Source: Reyranellaceae bacterium
Lineage (GTDB): Bacteria; Pseudomonadota; Alphaproteobacteria; Reyranellales; Reyranellaceae
Length of the DNA stretch: 42,733 nt
Reading direction: 5' to 3'
NCBI GenBank assembly: GCA_022844045.1
Contig: JALHMM010000054.1
Location: 1-42,733 of the forward strand
Part shown: positions 40,812 to 42,733 of the stretch, piece by piece
How positions within the stretch are numbered: position 1 is the first letter of the stretch
Layout: every line of letters starts with the position of its first letter
Position numbers and translations under genes: made by a program
The notes under the pieces: model-generated
Database searches by the model: none
What the model saw: the letters and a program-made list of their open reading frames with translations, nothing else
What the model was told of the DNA's origin: nothing

Positions 40812-41393
40812 ATGACCGACAAATCCATGGCGCCCGCCGGCGTCAATCACCTCGTCCTCAACGTCCGCAACCTCGAGGAATCGCACCGGTTCTGGACCGA
40901 GGTGGTGGGCTTCGAGATGGTCGGCGAACTGACGCCGACGGAGAAGCGGCCCAACCCGCCGAAGATGCGCTTCTACAGCGCGCCGGGGAACAACAAGGGC
41001 CACCTCAACCACCACGACGTGGCGATCGTCGAGAACCCTGATCTGCCGCCACCGCCCGAGAACTGGTCGATGTTCGGCGGCGGCTTCGCCATCAACCATG
41101 TCGCCATCGGCTTTCCGACCCGCGAGGCATGGCTGAAGCGACTGGAGTATCTCCAGGAGAAGGGCGTGAAGTTCGGCCGTCGCGTCAACCACGGCATGAC
41201 GCACAGCCTCTACATCAGCGACCCCAACGGCTACGGCATCGAGCTGCTCTACGAGCTGCCGCACGAGGTCTGGGGCGGCGACATCAACGCCGCGCTGAAC
41301 TACGTCGAGGTCCTCCCGACCGAAGGCAAGGAAGCGCTGGTCGACTCCGAGAAGAACCCGGTGTTCCGCAAGGAAGCGGTGCCGGCCGAGTAG
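40812..41393 (+). CDS. VOC-superfamily (extradiol dioxygenase-like) protein
   Basis: A 193-residue single-copy vicinal-oxygen-chelate protein. The paired beta-alpha-beta-beta-beta units can be seen: NHLVLNVRNLEESHRFWTEVVGFEMV at the N-terminus and INHVAIGFPTREAWLKRLEYLQEKG in the second unit. Likely metal ligands are H13, H96 and E144 (GYGIELLYE). Family members include catechol dioxygenases, glyoxalases and isomerases. The start is ATG 40812 with GGGAG seven bases upstream. It precedes a LLM monooxygenase after repeat F, which would fit the oxygenation of an aromatic or similar molecule. Confidence 0.9.
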   Translation: MTDKSMAPAGVNHLVLNVRNLEESHRFWTEVVGFEMVGELTPTEKRPNPPKMRFYSAPGNNKGHLNHHDVAIVENPDLPPPPENWSMFGGGFAINHVAIGFPTREAWLKRLEYLQEKGVKFGRRVNHGMTHSLYISDPNGYGIELLYELPHEVWGGDINAALNYVEVLPTEGKEALVDSEKNPVFRKEAVPAE

Positions 41394-41398
41394 CTGAT

Positions 41399-41524
41399 TA
41401 CCTTCCCCCGGAGGGGGAAGGTGCCCGAAGGGCGGAAGGGGGATGTCGAAGACGGACTCCTGCGTTCGTCTTCAGCATCCCCCATCCGTCGCTCCGCGCC
41501 ACCTTCCCCCTCCGGGGGAAGGTA
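41399..41524. repeat. Nested palindromic repeat, copy F
   Basis: About 126 bp between the VOC gene and the last LLM gene. It has the left hairpin TACCTTCCCCCGGAGGGGG, the inner GGGGGATGTCGAAGACGGACT and its partner, and the inverse right end. One base of the inner arm differs (GGCGGAAGGGGG in place of GGCGGATGGGGG). Confidence 0.92.
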
Positions 41525-41543
41525 AACAATCGAAGGACTCCCC

Positions 41544-42614
41544 ATGCATTTCGGCATCGCGCTGCCCACGGCCGCGGATTCGTGGAAGATCGTGCAGCGC
41601 GCCGAGGCGCTCGGCTTCTCGCACGCCTGGTTCTACGACACGCAGATGCTGAGCGCGGACTGCTTTGTCGCCATGGGCGCCGCGGCGGTCCACACGCGCA
41701 AGATCAGGCTCGGGACCGGCGTGCTGGTGCCTTCGAACCGCATCGCGCCGGTCACCGCCAACGCCATCGCCACGCTCAATCAGCTCGCGCCCGGCCGCAT
41801 CGACTTCGGCGTCGGCACCGGCTTCACCGCGCGCCGCGCCATGGGCTTCGGCGCGATGAAGATCAAGGACATGGAGGACTACATCCGGCAGGTCTATGGC
41901 CTGTTGGCCGGCGAGATCGTCACCTTCGAGATGGAGGGGCAGCGCAAGAAGATCCGCTTCCTCAATCCCGAGCTGCCGCTCTTCAACACCAAGGACCCGA
42001 TCAAGCTGCACCTCTCCGCCTTCGGTCCGCGCACGCGCGCGCTGACGGCGAAGCTCGACGCCGGCTGGATCGATTTCGTCGGCAATGTCGATACCGGCAT
42101 TCGCGAGGTGCAGGCGATGCGCACGGCGTGGACCGAGGCCGGCCGCGCGATCGGCGATCTCCAGGCCACCGCCTTCGCGCTGGGCTGCGTGCTGGCCGAC
42201 GGCGAGCCCGCCGATTCACCGCGCGCCATAGCCCAGGCCGGACCGCGCGCCGCCGTCATGCTGCATCGCGCCGCCGACGAGGCGATCTCCGGCCTGAAGC
42301 CCGGCATCGCCATGCCGACCTCGGGCCGGCCCGAGGTCGACGGCTATATCGAGCTGGCGCGCGGCTTCGAGCCCAAGGACGCGCCCTACCTGCAGAACCA
42401 TCGCGGGCATCTGATGTTCGTGAAGCCCGAGGAGAAGCGCTTCGTCACCGCCGAGCTGATCAAGGCGACGTCGTTCACGGCGAGCGAGCGCGAGATCATC
42501 GAACGCATCATCAGGCTGCGCGACGCCGGCTACACCCAGTTCACCATTCAGCTCGTGCCCGGCCAGGAAGCCGCGATCGACGACTGGGCGAAGATTCGCA
42601 AGGCTATCAATTGA
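41544..42614 (+). CDS. LLM-class flavin-dependent oxidoreductase
   Basis: A 356-residue luciferase-like enzyme of the F420/FMN LLM group (MER-like). The N-terminus MHFGIALPTAADSWKIVQRAEALGFSHAWFYD, the block IRLGTGVLVPSNRIAPVTANAIATLNQLAPGRIDFGVGTGFTARRAMG and the later INPELPLFNTK-like segment agree with the family fold. The start is ATG 41544, with AAGGA seven bases upstream. Its stop is followed at once by a solo half repeat. No flavin reductase is near. The VOC gene upstream suggests the same pathway, though no substrate is evident. Confidence 0.92.
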   Translation: MHFGIALPTAADSWKIVQRAEALGFSHAWFYDTQMLSADCFVAMGAAAVHTRKIRLGTGVLVPSNRIAPVTANAIATLNQLAPGRIDFGVGTGFTARRAMGFGAMKIKDMEDYIRQVYGLLAGEIVTFEMEGQRKKIRFLNPELPLFNTKDPIKLHLSAFGPRTRALTAKLDAGWIDFVGNVDTGIREVQAMRTAWTEAGRAIGDLQATAFALGCVLADGEPADSPRAIAQAGPRAAVMLHRAADEAISGLKPGIAMPTSGRPEVDGYIELARGFEPKDAPYLQNHRGHLMFVKPEEKRFVTAELIKATSFTASEREIIERIIRLRDAGYTQFTIQLVPGQEAAIDDWAKIRKAIN

Positions 42615-42615
42615 T

Positions 42616-42639
42616 ACCTTCCCCCGGAGGGGGAAGGTC
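42616..42639. repeat. Solo half of the nested palindromic repeat
   Basis: TACCTTCCCCCGGAGGGGG followed by AAGGT: the outer hairpin unit alone, without the inner arms. It shows that the unit can exist by itself. It may act as the terminator of the LLM gene that ends two bases before it. Confidence 0.85.
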
Positions 42640-42679
42640 ATAGGCGCTAGCTTAAGGGGTGGACGCGAGGAATCGCGAT

Positions 42680-42725
42680 GTGATTCAAGATAGCGATGAA
42701 GAGTAGCGTTGAGATCTTGGATCAC
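42680..42725. repeat. Inverted repeat at the right edge
   Basis: The arm GTGATTCAAGAT at 42680-42691 and ATCTTGGATCAC at 42714-42725 pair with one mismatch, around a 22-base loop. The stretch is less GC-rich than the neighbouring gene. It could be a hairpin or an end of an element that continues outside the window. Confidence 0.4.
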
Positions 42726-42733
42726 TGGTCGGA

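Overview
The window is GC-rich chromosomal DNA with closely packed genes and short palindromic repeats between many of them. An alphaproteobacterium is the best fit. The evidence is a GTTC-N7-GTTC LexA-type operator in front of dinB (23838-23852), orphan Bug-type solute receptors, many LLM-class flavin monooxygenases, and GMC dehydrogenases typical of soil Rhodospirillales/Hyphomicrobiales. Genus is not determined. No rRNA, tRNA, CRISPR array or transposase was seen.

Layout. Positions 108-4452 (minus) hold a four-gene operon: a small 2Fe-2S subunit and a large molybdopterin subunit of an isoquinoline-oxidoreductase/aldehyde-dehydrogenase type hydroxylase, then a c-type cytochrome and an FccB/SoxF-like flavoprotein. 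Positions 4755-10783 form an island with visibly lower GC. It has a phage replication-like pseudogene followed by a two-gene, translationally coupled defence module. The module is a pseudokinase-SF1 helicase plus a double-HKD phospholipase D protein, matching the Mokosh type I architecture. Positions 10845-21137 are oxidative catabolism and transport genes: a Baeyer-Villiger monooxygenase, a CinA homologue, a cupin, two GMC oxidoreductases, an NHL propeller, a Bug receptor and an OFA-type MFS carrier.

Positions 21277-22352 (minus) are the most notable locus: a 75-residue peptide coupled by a TGATG overlap to a tetrapyrrole-methylase-fold enzyme. The enzyme carries the hallmark blocks of borosin alpha-N-methyltransferases (OphMA/SonM type), and the peptide resembles the borosin-binding helical domain plus a short Pro/Ala/Ser tail. 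I read this as a split borosin RiPP system. Positions 22462-29369 contain a two-subunit CoA-transferase, SOS-controlled DinB, another Bug receptor, an M23-like protein, and a ThsB-like TIR protein coupled to an unusual hydrolase-methyltransferase fusion.

Positions 29508-42614 hold four LLM flavin monooxygenases, a tandem pair of C58 (YopT-like) cysteine-protease homologues of which one has lost its cysteine, a DHA2-type MFS pump, three solute-binding proteins (one a Bug receptor), an RraA-like protein, a small CxxC protein and a VOC protein.

A nested palindromic repeat of about 125-130 bp recurs at six places, with a solo half copy at the right end. Five full copies lie between genes. One lies in frame inside the flavoprotein gene, between its start codon and its Tat motif, which recalls Rickettsia palindromic elements. 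Other palindrome families occur at the left edge and near 32.7 kb, and singly at 14.3, 18.3 and 26.1 kb.
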